From a bacterium (GTDB lineage Bacteria > Pseudomonadota > Gammaproteobacteria > Burkholderiales > Thiobacillaceae), in the NCBI GenBank assembly GCA_009772925.1, contig WOUQ01000005.1, positions 1-64,000 on the forward strand: 64,000 nt of DNA, in the 5' to 3' direction. The translations under genes were made by a program, and so were the position numbers. Under the pieces are notes generated by a model, which was given only the letters and a program-made list of their open reading frames with translations, was not told where the DNA came from and made no database searches. Shown here in pieces: positions 19,331-27,880 of this stretch (its first letter is position 1; every line of letters begins with the position of its first letter).

Positions 19331-20234
19331 ACAAGCGCATGCCGCCACGCTGGCCCGTCTGCATGATCTCGACCGCGCCATCGTCAATCATTCACAGTGG
19401 ATGGCGCGGCTCAACCGCCAGCTCATCTGCGGCGGCCAGGACACCGGCGACGACCTCGCCGAGGACGCTCACCTGCGCTGCGGCCTGGGCGGCTGGCTGC
19501 ACGGCGCCGGCAAGGCCGGCCTGGAACAGGAAGCGGGCTACGCGGCCATCGAGATCGCGCACCGCTCCATGCACGGCATCGCCCGTCATCTCCTGGAAAA
19601 CCAGGCCGCCGGCCAGCCCATCGCGCCGGCCGATTACGACGCCCTGGTGGCGGTCGCCGCGCGCCTGCGCCAGTTGTTGCGGCGCATGGAACAGGACCTC
19701 ATGGAACGCCTGGGCGCGGTGGACAAGCTCACCGGCGTCTGGAACCGCCAGGCCGTGCACCTGCGCCTGGCCGAGGAGATCGAGCGCGTGCAGCGCACGC
19801 GCCAGCCCTGCGTGGTGTGCTACGTCGATCTCGACGATTTCGCCCGCATCAACGAAAACCACGGCCAGCGCGCCGGCGACCAGGTGCTGAAAGCGGTGGC
19901 CGCTTTCTTCGCCGCCCACCTGCGCGGCTACGACACCATCTACCGCCTGGGTGGCGAGGAATTCCTGCTCTGCCTGCCCACCACCGACCTGGACCAGGCC
20001 GGCGCCCTGCTCAACCGCCTGCGCGAGGTACTCGCCGCCACGCCCTTCCCGGTCGAGGGAGGCAGCATCCGCCTGACCGCCTCCTTCGGCGTGGTCACCC
20101 TCGACCCCATCTTCTTCATCGACGAAACCCTGGAGCGCGTCGAACGCGCGCAACTCATCGCCAAGACCGAGGGCGGCAACCGCGTCTGCCTTTGGCACGA
20201 CGAGTTGAGCCTGTTCGACCCGGCGGCCGACTGA
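19317..20234 (+). CDS. Diguanylate cyclase with zinc-sensing CZB domain (DgcZ-like)
   Basis: A 305-aa soluble cyclase with the architecture of E. coli DgcZ (YdeH). The N-terminal CZB domain has candidate zinc ligands His25 (NHSQW), Cys55 (RCGLGGWLHG) and the histidine pair near 81-85 (IAHRSMHG). The GGDEF domain from about residue 130 has YRLGGEEFLLCLP. In DgcZ, zinc binding to CZB inhibits the cyclase; the same residues here suggest zinc-controlled c-di-GMP output. It overlaps the preceding GGDEF-EAL gene by 14 bp, so the pair is co-translated. Confidence 0.9.
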   Translation: MNQAEQAHAATLARLHDLDRAIVNHSQWMARLNRQLICGGQDTGDDLAEDAHLRCGLGGWLHGAGKAGLEQEAGYAAIEIAHRSMHGIARHLLENQAAGQPIAPADYDALVAVAARLRQLLRRMEQDLMERLGAVDKLTGVWNRQAVHLRLAEEIERVQRTRQPCVVCYVDLDDFARINENHGQRAGDQVLKAVAAFFAAHLRGYDTIYRLGGEEFLLCLPTTDLDQAGALLNRLREVLAATPFPVEGGSIRLTASFGVVTLDPIFFIDETLERVERAQLIAKTEGGNRVCLWHDELSLFDPAAD

Positions 20235-20259
20235 GCGATCCAAGCCCCCGCGCGCGGTT

Positions 20260-22215
20260 TCAGCGCAGTTTCAATTCCCCCCGTCGGAATGCGCGGAAGG
20301 CGGTCTGGTAGTAGGCCACCGCCTCGTCGCGCAAGGTTGGGTCGATGGTCGTGGCGACGGCGGTGCCGTCCGCCTCGAGTTGGTAAGCCTCCACCCGCCG
20401 CCTCGGCCCCAGCACGGTCAGCCGATCTCCCTTGAGATAACCCAGTTCCTGGTAGTTGCTGATGAAGGCACGTGGCGTCGTGCCGGCCTGCTCGAACAGC
20501 GAGCGGCCAAAGAAATGGTCGTCCCCGGGCAGGCCGAGGACATCCAGCAGGGTGGGCGGGACGTCGATCTGGCTGGCCACGCGGTCGTCACGTCCCGGCG
20601 GCAACAGCTGCGGCGCGTAGAGGATGAGGGGGATGTGGTAGCCGGCCACCGGCAGTCTGGTCTTGCCCGCGGCGGAAGCGCAGTGGTCGGCGACGATGAC
20701 GAACAGGGTGTCGGCAAACCAGGGCCTGCGCCTGGCCTGCTCGATGAAGCGGCCGATGGCGTAGTCGCTGTATTTCACGGCGCCTGCCCGACCACCGGGG
20801 GATGGAATGTCGATTCGGCCGGCCGGGTAGGTGAACGGCCGGTGGTTTGAGGTGGTCATGAGTTGCGCCAGGAACGGCCTGCCCGCCGCGTGCGCCCGAT
20901 CCAGGCGGACCAGGGCGTTGTCGTAGAGGAATTCATCCGCCACACCCCAGACGTTCTCGAAGCCCACCGACCCCTTGATGAAATCGGTGCGGTCGATGAC
21001 CTGGTAGTCATTGCCCGCGAAATAGGCGTTCATGTTGTCGAAGTAGCCATAGCCGCCGTAGAGGAAGTAGGTGTCGTAGCCCTGCCGGCGCAGGATCTCC
21101 CCCACCGTCGCCAGGTGTTCGTTGCCGGGGCGGCGCACGATGGCCTGGCCCGGGATGGGCGGCGTGCCCAGGGACAGGGCCTCCAAGCCCCGCACGGTGC
21201 GGGTGCCGGTGGCGTAGATCCGGGTGAACAGCAATCCCTGACCTGCCAGGGCGTCCAGGTTGGGGGTCAGGCCGCGGGCATCGCCAAAGGCGCCGAGATA
21301 GCCGGCCGACAGGCTCTCCACCGTGATCAGCACCACATTGCGGGGCGCCTTGCGGAATGGCAGGCGCTGGGCGTCAAAGGCTTCGTCTTCGTCGGCGCCA
21401 GCGCCCAGCGCCTCGTCCGCTGTTTTCCGCTCCACGCCGAGCCGGGCCAGGATGCGGGCGGCCTCGGCCTCGGGCAGGGTGGCGTAGAAGCGGTCGTAGT
21501 CGAGGTCGTTGCGGCGCAGGGCGGCGGCGAAGGTCATCAGGCCGTTGCCTGCCAGTTCATTGGCGTAGGCATTTTCGGAGAAGCGCATGCCGTCGAGGTC
21601 GGCCAGCTGCCAGGCCGTCCACGGCAGGAGCAGGGCCAGCAGCGCGGGAATCGCGCGTCGCGCCCCATGCGGCGGCAAGACATCGGTGCGCCCGATGCAG
21701 CCGCGCGCAAACCAGGTGATGCTGGCCGCCAGGGCGGCGATGCCGGTCAGCAGCCAGCCCAGGGGATAGGACTCGACGATGTTGCCGATCACCTCGTGGG
21801 TATAAATCAGGTAATCCACGGCGATGAAATTGAAGCGGCTGGAGAATTCCGCCCAGAACGTCCACTCCGCCAGCGCCAGGAACAGCCATATCGCGGTGGC
21901 CAGCCAGAACATCAGCAGGCGGACGCGGCCGCGCCAGGGTCGTGTCTGTACCCGCCGGATGCGCAGGGCCTCGAGCAACAGCAAAGGCGCCAGCAGCCAG
22001 GACAGCACCGCCAGGTCGAACCCCATCCCCCGCGCGAAGATGCCCGGCCACAAAGCGGGCGGCACTTCGCTCGGACCCATCGCCAGGGTCAGGGCAAGAC
22101 GCGTCAGGCCGGCAATGGCGAGATAGACCAGCGCGAACAGGGCAGTGGGATGCGGGGACAGCAAAAGACCTGCTGGAAGTAAGCGCAAGGTGGCAGCCGT
22201 ATGGGAAAAACCCAA
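20260..22215 (-). CDS. LTA-synthase-like membrane sulfatase-fold protein
   Basis: A 651-aa inner-membrane protein with about five N-terminal helices (residues 20-190) and a periplasmic alkaline-phosphatase/sulfatase-fold domain (from about 290). Motifs are VLITVESLSAGYLGAFGD (metal Glu), the TGTRTVRGLEAL loop with the expected catalytic Thr, MTTSNHRPF, and FVIVADHCAS (Asp-His metal pair). In Gram-negatives such proteins are phosphoglycerol or phosphoethanolamine transferases acting on glucans or envelope glycans. The substrate here is unknown. The start is unclear: no ATG precedes the first helix, and TTG at 22215 is the longest choice. Confidence 0.85.
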   Translation of the reverse strand: MGFSHTAATLRLLPAGLLLSPHPTALFALVYLAIAGLTRLALTLAMGPSEVPPALWPGIFARGMGFDLAVLSWLLAPLLLLEALRIRRVQTRPWRGRVRLLMFWLATAIWLFLALAEWTFWAEFSSRFNFIAVDYLIYTHEVIGNIVESYPLGWLLTGIAALAASITWFARGCIGRTDVLPPHGARRAIPALLALLLPWTAWQLADLDGMRFSENAYANELAGNGLMTFAAALRRNDLDYDRFYATLPEAEAARILARLGVERKTADEALGAGADEDEAFDAQRLPFRKAPRNVVLITVESLSAGYLGAFGDARGLTPNLDALAGQGLLFTRIYATGTRTVRGLEALSLGTPPIPGQAIVRRPGNEHLATVGEILRRQGYDTYFLYGGYGYFDNMNAYFAGNDYQVIDRTDFIKGSVGFENVWGVADEFLYDNALVRLDRAHAAGRPFLAQLMTTSNHRPFTYPAGRIDIPSPGGRAGAVKYSDYAIGRFIEQARRRPWFADTLFVIVADHCASAAGKTRLPVAGYHIPLILYAPQLLPPGRDDRVASQIDVPPTLLDVLGLPGDDHFFGRSLFEQAGTTPRAFISNYQELGYLKGDRLTVLGPRRRVEAYQLEADGTAVATTIDPTLRDEAVAYYQTAFRAFRRGELKLR

Positions 22216-22333
22216 GGCTAGACCGCGTGCCTTAACCCCTGCTTAACATCGATTGCGCGTAGCGATTTCCCATCGACCATGAGCGCCGCCGACCGCCCGG
22301 CGGGCTCCGGAGCGGCTGTTGGGCCAGGGCCGT

Positions 22334-22786
22334 TCAGGGGCGCGTGCGCAATGCCTCGACCCGCTTAACCTCCTCCGCGCGGATCGTCGCCAGCATCGCT
22401 TCGTCCGGATTCGGCCAGTCAACGCCGGCGCTGCGCGCCATCCAGGCCGTGGCGCGGGCGAAATCCCCCAGGGAGAGATCGGCGCGACCGCCCCTTGGCG
22501 GCATGCCGCGCACCCCGACCCAACCGTGCGCGGTAACGATGGCCTGTCCTTCGGCAAGCAACTTGGCCCAGGCCGCAGCGTCGCCCACCTTGGGCGCGTT
22601 GATGACGCCGGTCTCGTGGCAGGCTTTGCAGACCTGCTGGTAGGTCCGTCCACCGTCGTCGTCGTTGGCAACCTTCGGCGCCGCCGCGGGCGGCGTGTCC
22701 TCGCCGGCAGCGGGCGGACTCGCGCGCTGCTCACAGGCGGCAAGCGACATGGCAAGGACAAGTGACAGGTAACTGGTGTGTTTCAT
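22334..22786 (-). CDS. Cytochrome c (c5-like) lipoprotein
   Basis: A 150-aa exported monoheme cytochrome. It starts MKHTSYLSLVLAMSLAACEQ, where LAAC is a lipobox, so the mature protein is probably lipid-anchored. After a Pro/Ala-rich linker the heme site is VCKACHETG, with a later Met in MPPRGGR as possible sixth ligand. CKACHETG resembles the cytochrome c5 (CycB) class. The start at 22786 has AAGGA upstream. No partner oxidoreductase adjoins it. Confidence 0.85.
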   Translation of the reverse strand: MKHTSYLSLVLAMSLAACEQRASPPAAGEDTPPAAAPKVANDDDGGRTYQQVCKACHETGVINAPKVGDAAAWAKLLAEGQAIVTAHGWVGVRGMPPRGGRADLSLGDFARATAWMARSAGVDWPNPDEAMLATIRAEEVKRVEALRTRP

Positions 22787-22853
22787 GTTAGCAATCCTTG
22801 TGTTCAGGTCGGTACGACAACTCAAATTAGAGCCCTCTCAGGACACTCATATT

Positions 22854-23218
22854 TCATAGCAGGCGGGAGATCCATTGTCCTCGTAGGCGGTGGTATCGGC
22901 ATGATTGCTTACGGTAACTGAACCACGTGCTGTGCATGCGGGTGCTGTCCAGGGAGGCCAGATCGACCTCGCCGCCGCGGATGTCGCGCCGGTAGATGCG
23001 CAGCACATTGTGGAATTCACCGCGGCAGGCGTCGGTAAAGCGGCGCCCATCGCTCCAGCTACCCCTCTACAAGGTGCCGTTCAGTCGGATTCGTGTGTTG
23101 TAGGGCTCTAGACGAGTGAGAGCCGTTGTTTCCACAATCCCCATGGGGGGGGCGGGGTGGTCACTGAGTCCTGGCTAGTACAGCCGCCTAGCAGGGCGAA
23201 GAGAGTCAGGGAGATCAA
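22854..23218 (-). pseudogene. Decayed lipoprotein-like gene (frameshift and stop)
   Basis: On the minus strand a TTG at 23218 opens a lipoprotein-like start, MISLTLFALLGGCTSQDSVTT, with a lipobox-like LLGGC. The frame breaks beside a G8 tract (23145-23152). In another frame the reading continues IVETTALTRLEPYNTRIRLNG, hits one TAG, then stays open through DGRRFTDACRGEFHNVLRIY and GGEVDLASLDSTRMHSTWF to a TGA at 22854. This looks like a small exported-protein gene disabled by one slip and one nonsense change. I do not recognise the family. The rest of the 22787-23248 gap holds nothing else I can identify. Confidence 0.35.
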
Positions 23219-23248
23219 TGGCTTTATGGAGAGACCTCGATCAAGGGT

Positions 23249-24508
23249 TCAGTGGAGTTCGTCACCGTATCCGAGGGGCCAGAGCCGGTGGGCATCCAGC
23301 ATCAGTCGGGCGGTGGCCTCGTTGGCGGCAAGGCGGGCCTGGCCCGCGGCCAGTTGCGCTTCCAGGGCGGTGCGCTGGGCGAGCATGGTCTCGGACAGGC
23401 CGATTTCGCCCAGTTCCATGGCGCGGCGTGCCAGGTCGGCATGGCGGGCCAAAGCCTGGGCAGCCTCTTCCAGGCGCTGCCAGCTTTCCACGCCGGCGGC
23501 GGCCCGCCGCCAATTGGCGGCGGCCTCGGCGGCCAGACGCCGGCGGGTTGCCGCCTCCATCTCCGCCAGGGCCTCGGCCTGGGCCAGGCGAAGCCAGGAC
23601 TGGGAGTGGCGTGCCTCGCCGGGCAGAGGGATGGAGATGCTCACGCCGACGATCTTTTCGTTGCCCCCCTGTTCGTTTGCGAAATGCAGGCCCAGTGTAG
23701 GGTCGGGCATGCGGTTCGCCTCGGCCCGGCGGGTCTGCAGGCGAGCCTGCTCCAGAGTCCGCTGGGTCATGAGCAATTCATGGTTGTGCTCCAGGGTTTG
23801 TGCTAGCCAGGCGGCTTGGTCGCCTTCCGGGACCAAGGGTTGAGCTGCGCTATCGTCCGGCGGCGGCAATTCCGGGAAGCGAGCCTTGAGTTCGGCCAGG
23901 GCAGCCTGTTCCCGCGCGGCAGCCGCCGTGGCTTGAGAACCGGCCTGGGCGAGGGCAGCATCGGCCTGGAGCTGGTCGATGCGAGCGGCATCGCCCCGCT
24001 TCACCCGGGTACTCACGACGCGCTGCTGCTCGCGGTAGAGGTCCGCCTGCTTGCGCCAGAGAACGGCTTCCAGCCCCGCCTGGCGGACGGCGTACCACAG
24101 ACCCAGGAGTTGGCGGGCGGTTTCGTGACGAGCGTCTCCGATGCGCTCCACCGCCGCCAGCACGCCCTGGGCGCCGATCTGCTCGTCCAGCCTGGCCTTG
24201 CCGGGCAGGCGCAGGCCCCGCTCGATGGCCATGCCCCATTCTGTGTGGTCCGGGCCGCCGCTGACATTGCGCCGCTGGGTGGTGAGACTCACGCCGTATT
24301 CGTGCTCCCCGGCCTTGAGCGCGCCATGCTCCGCCCGGGCACTACGCATGCCGGCGTGGGCAGCGCGCACCTGCGGGCTGGAGGAGATGGCTCGCTCCAC
24401 GGCTTCAGACGGCGGCAGGTCGGCCGGCGCCGCCATGCCCTGGGCCACGGCAAGTGAAGCCCAGGCCAAGCCGGCGCCCAGGCAACCATGCAACAACAGT
24501 TTCTTCAT
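23249..24508 (-). CDS. TolC-family outer-membrane channel of metal efflux (CzcC-like)
   Basis: A 419-aa outer-membrane efflux protein, last gene of the RND operon. Signal peptide MKKLLLHGCLGAGLAWASLAVAQG, then two long helical outer-membrane-efflux repeats (AVERAISSSPQVRAAHAG, RMPDPTLGLHFANEQGGNEKIVGVSISIPLP). The IVGVSISIPLPG stretch is typical of CzcC/CusC-type channels. It starts at 24508 with GGGAG upstream and overlaps the DUF3240 gene by 4 bp. It would complete the tripartite pump with the adaptor and RND proteins. Confidence 0.9.
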   Translation of the reverse strand: MKKLLLHGCLGAGLAWASLAVAQGMAAPADLPPSEAVERAISSSPQVRAAHAGMRSARAEHGALKAGEHEYGVSLTTQRRNVSGGPDHTEWGMAIERGLRLPGKARLDEQIGAQGVLAAVERIGDARHETARQLLGLWYAVRQAGLEAVLWRKQADLYREQQRVVSTRVKRGDAARIDQLQADAALAQAGSQATAAAAREQAALAELKARFPELPPPDDSAAQPLVPEGDQAAWLAQTLEHNHELLMTQRTLEQARLQTRRAEANRMPDPTLGLHFANEQGGNEKIVGVSISIPLPGEARHSQSWLRLAQAEALAEMEAATRRRLAAEAAANWRRAAAGVESWQRLEEAAQALARHADLARRAMELGEIGLSETMLAQRTALEAQLAAGQARLAANEATARLMLDAHRLWPLGYGDELH

Positions 24509-24810
24509 GCGAATCTCCCGAATTGAATCACCGGTTCCAGCCACCAGGCCACGTCACGCTTGGGAAAACGGTGTTTCAGGTGGGCCAGCAGGGCCTGGGC
24601 GTTGTCCGCCTCCAGGACGATCTGCACCAGGATGCGTTGCGTGCGCCCTCGCACCAGTTCCTGGGCGCTGAGGGTTTCGTGGTGGCGGCTGTAGCCTTCC
24701 GCCTTGAGGAGTGTGAAGCCGGAGGCCCACTCGGGGCGCTCCAGGAATTGTTCCACCAGTTCCTCCCCCAGATGCAGGGGCGCCGCCAGGGAAAGTTTCA
24801 CAAGAGTCAT
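24505..24810 (-). CDS. DUF3240 family protein (PII-like small protein)
   Basis: A 101-aa cytoplasmic protein starting MTLVKLSLAAPLHLGEELVEQFLE, with RTQRILVQIVLEADNAQALLAHL. DUF3240 proteins are predicted PII-like and recur in HME-RND operons; their function is not established. It lies between the RND pump gene (one base away) and the TolC-type gene (ATGA overlap), so its stoichiometry is tied to the pump. A role in sensing metal or controlling transport is inference only. Confidence 0.82.
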   Translation of the reverse strand: MTLVKLSLAAPLHLGEELVEQFLERPEWASGFTLLKAEGYSRHHETLSAQELVRGRTQRILVQIVLEADNAQALLAHLKHRFPKRDVAWWLEPVIQFGRFA

Positions 24811-24811
24811 G

Positions 24812-27800
24812 TCATTTCCCTTTAAGGATCAGGCGTCGGTAAAGAACCGGCAGCATGAGCAGGGTCAGGGCGGTGGAGCTGAACAGGCCACCCACCACGA
24901 CGATAGCCAGGGGCTTCTGAATCTCCGATCCTGGGCCGGTGGCCAGCAGCAGGGGGATGAGGCCGAAGGCGGTGATGCTGGCGGTCATGAGCACGGGCCG
25001 TAGCCGGCGCAAGGCCCCTTCCCGCACCACCCGGTCCGGCGCCATGCCCTGGCTAGCCAGCTGGTTGAAGTAGGTCACCAGCACCACGCCGTTGAGCACG
25101 GCGATGCCCAGAAGGGCGATGAAGCCCACCGAGGCCGGCACCGACATGTATTCCCCGGTGACGAACAGGGCAGCGATGCCCCCCACCAGGGCGAAGGGCA
25201 CCATGGCGATGACCAGGCCCGCCTGACGCAGGGATTTAAAGGTGGCGAACAGCAGGGCGAAGATCAGGGCCAAGGCCACGGGCACCACCACCGCCAGGCG
25301 GGCGGCGGCCCGCTGCTGGTTCTCGAACTGGCCGCCGTAGACCACGGAATAGCCATTGGGCAGCTTCACCTCCTGGGCGACCTTCGCCTTCACCTCCTCC
25401 ACGAAGCCCACCAGGTCGCGGCCGGCCACGTTGCACTGGATGGTGACATAGCGGGCCGCATTCTCACGGCTGACCGCCACGGGACCTTCGGTGCGCACCA
25501 GCCTGGCCACCTCCCGCAAGGGAATGGCGATGCCGTTTTCCGTGGGAATGCGCAGGGCCTCGAACAGGGCCGGGGATAGGCGCACGTCCTCCCCGGCGCG
25601 CAATACCAGGGGGGTGCGCTTCACGCCCTCCTGGACGGTGCCCAGCTGCAGCCCCTCCAGGTTGGCCCGCAGGAAAGCGGAAACGTCGTCCATGGACAGG
25701 CCGTAACGGCCGGCGGCCAGGCGGTCCACTTCCACCTTGAAGTACTGCACGCCGTCGTTCTTCAGGCTGAACACGTCCTGGGCCCCGGGCACCTTGCTCA
25801 ACAGCGTTTCCACCGAACCCGCCAGGGTGTTGAGGGTGTTGATGTCCGTGCCGAATACCTTGATGGCCAGGTCGCCCCGGGAGCCGGTGAGCATCTCCGA
25901 AACCCGCATGTCGATGGGCTGGGTGAAGCCGTAGGTCACGCCGGGGAAGTCGTTCATGACCTTACGGATTTCCTCCATGAGCCATTCCTTGTCCGGCTTG
26001 CGCCATTGTTCCCGGGGCTTCAGCACCAGGAAGGAGTCGGTCTGATTCAGCCCCATGGGGTCCAGGCCCAGCTCGTCTGAACCGGCCCGGGCCACCACGC
26101 CCGCCACTTCCGGCACCCGCTTGAGCAGGGCGCGCTGGACAGACTGGTCCAGGGCCAGGCTTTCCTCCAGGCTGATGGACGGCAGCTTTTCCAGCTGGAT
26201 CAGCAGGTCTCCCTCGTCCAGGGTGGGCATGAAGGACTTGCCTATGAGAGGGAACAGGCCTACGGCCACCACCAGCAGGACCACGGCGGAGGCCATCACG
26301 AGCTTGAAACGGCCCAGGGCGAAGTCCAGCAGGGGGGTATAGAGGCGCAACGCAGTGCGTACCAGCCAGGGTTCGCCATGCTGGCCTTCCTTCAGCAGCC
26401 AGGAAGCGATGACCGGAACCACCGTCAGGGCCAGCAGCATGGCCGAGCCCAGGGCGAAGACGATGGTCAGGGCCACGGGAATGAACAGCTTGCCTTCCAG
26501 GCCTTCCAGGGTGAGCAGGGGCAGGAACACGATCATGATGATCAGCACCCCGGCGGAAGTGGGGGTGGCCACCTCGCGTACCGCGCGGAACACCCGGTGC
26601 AACTTGGACTGCCCGCCCTGGTCATGGGCCAGGTGGGTGACCACGTTCTCCACCACCACCACCGCGCCGTCCACCAGCATGCCGATGGCGATGGCCAGTC
26701 CCCCAAGGCTCATGAGGTTGGCGGAGAGGCCGAACTGGCGCATGAGAAGGAAGGTGGCCAGGGCCGCCAGGGGAAGGCTGATGGCTACGGTCAGGGCCGC
26801 GCGCACGTTGCCCAGGAACAGGAACAACAGCAACAGCACCAGCAGGATAGCCTCGGCCAGGGCCTTGGTCACGGTGTTGACGGCCCGTTCCACCAGGGCG
26901 GAACGGTCGTAGAAGGCCTTTACCGTCACGCCCTTGGGCAGGGTGGGCTGGATCTCCGCCAGGCGTTGCTTCACCACCTTGACCAACTCCTGGGCGTTTG
27001 CACCGCGTAGGCCCAGGACCAGGCCTTCCACCGCCTCGCCCCGGCCGTCCTTGCTGACGCCACCGTAGCGGGTGAGGCTGCCCAGGCGCACCTCGGCCAC
27101 GTCGGCCACCCGCACCGGAATGCCGCCCACGTTCTTGACCACGATGTTGGCCAGGTCGTCCAGGCTCTTCACCGCCCCTTCCACCCTCACCAACCAGACT
27201 TCCTCGCCTTCCGTCAGGCGGCCGGCCCCGTCGTTGCGGTTGTTGGCCTGGATGGCGTCCCGCAACTGGGTCAGGGTGACGCCCCGGGCGCTCATGGCGG
27301 CGTTGTCCGGTACCACTTCAAAGGTCTTGACGTGGCCCCCCAGGGCGTTCACGTCGGCCACCCCGGGCAGGGTGCGCAGCTTGGGCCGGATCACCCAGTC
27401 CAGCAGGGCGCGGCGTTCGGCCAGGCTGAGGTGATCCCCTTCTACAGTGAACATGAACATTTCCGACAGGGGCGTAGTGATGGGAGCCAGGCCGCCACTC
27501 GTGCCCTCGGGCAGGTCCGCCAGCACGGCGTTGAGACGCTCGGCTACCTGCTGGCGGGCCCAGTAGATGTCGGTGCCATCCTCGAAATCGATGGTCACGT
27601 CCGTGAGTCCGTATTTGGAGGTGGAACGCAGGATGCGCTGCTTGGGAATGCCCAGCATCTCCATCTCGATGGGCGCCGCTATGCGGGTTTCCACCTCTTC
27701 CGGGGTCATGCCCGGGGCCTTGAGGATCAGTTTGACCTGGGTGGTGGAGACATCCGGAAAGGCGTCGATGGGCAACCCGCGCCAGGCCTGGATGCCCGCC

Positions 27801-27880
27801 GCCAACAGCAGCAGGGTCAGGCCGATGACCAGAAGGCGCTGGGTCAGGGAGAATTCAGTCAGCTTGCTTAACATGCTCAT
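24812..27880 (-). CDS. HME-family RND heavy-metal efflux pump (CzcA/CusA-like)
   Basis: A 1022-aa inner-membrane proton antiporter. Twelve helices in the RND pattern flank two large periplasmic loops; it starts MSMLSKLTEFSLTQRLLVIGLT, with GLPIDAFPDVSTTQVKLILKAPGMTPEEVE characteristic of HME pumps. The TM4 signature reads AIGMLVDGAVVVVEN. It keeps the VDGAVV aspartate but lacks the DFG of CzcA/CnrA and differs from the CusA version, so the metal (Zn, Cd, Co, Ni or Cu/Ag) cannot be assigned. It overlaps the adaptor gene by 4 bp. Confidence 0.93.
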   Translation of the reverse strand: MSMLSKLTEFSLTQRLLVIGLTLLLLAAGIQAWRGLPIDAFPDVSTTQVKLILKAPGMTPEEVETRIAAPIEMEMLGIPKQRILRSTSKYGLTDVTIDFEDGTDIYWARQQVAERLNAVLADLPEGTSGGLAPITTPLSEMFMFTVEGDHLSLAERRALLDWVIRPKLRTLPGVADVNALGGHVKTFEVVPDNAAMSARGVTLTQLRDAIQANNRNDGAGRLTEGEEVWLVRVEGAVKSLDDLANIVVKNVGGIPVRVADVAEVRLGSLTRYGGVSKDGRGEAVEGLVLGLRGANAQELVKVVKQRLAEIQPTLPKGVTVKAFYDRSALVERAVNTVTKALAEAILLVLLLLFLFLGNVRAALTVAISLPLAALATFLLMRQFGLSANLMSLGGLAIAIGMLVDGAVVVVENVVTHLAHDQGGQSKLHRVFRAVREVATPTSAGVLIIMIVFLPLLTLEGLEGKLFIPVALTIVFALGSAMLLALTVVPVIASWLLKEGQHGEPWLVRTALRLYTPLLDFALGRFKLVMASAVVLLVVAVGLFPLIGKSFMPTLDEGDLLIQLEKLPSISLEESLALDQSVQRALLKRVPEVAGVVARAGSDELGLDPMGLNQTDSFLVLKPREQWRKPDKEWLMEEIRKVMNDFPGVTYGFTQPIDMRVSEMLTGSRGDLAIKVFGTDINTLNTLAGSVETLLSKVPGAQDVFSLKNDGVQYFKVEVDRLAAGRYGLSMDDVSAFLRANLEGLQLGTVQEGVKRTPLVLRAGEDVRLSPALFEALRIPTENGIAIPLREVARLVRTEGPVAVSRENAARYVTIQCNVAGRDLVGFVEEVKAKVAQEVKLPNGYSVVYGGQFENQQRAAARLAVVVPVALALIFALLFATFKSLRQAGLVIAMVPFALVGGIAALFVTGEYMSVPASVGFIALLGIAVLNGVVLVTYFNQLASQGMAPDRVVREGALRRLRPVLMTASITAFGLIPLLLATGPGSEIQKPLAIVVVGGLFSSTALTLLMLPVLYRRLILKGK

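Noticed and set aside
22847-23111. Short open frames in the gap between the cytochrome c lipoprotein and the TolC gene as intact genes
   Set aside because: Neither strand gives a frame with both a ribosome site and a plausible protein. The best reading needs a frameshift and stop correction, so it was listed as a pseudogene.
24812-27880. Naming the RND pump cusA or czcA
   Set aside because: Its TM4 signature matches neither the CusA nor the CzcA motif, and no metal-specific chaperone gene (cusF, copper ATPase, cation diffusion facilitator) is nearby.
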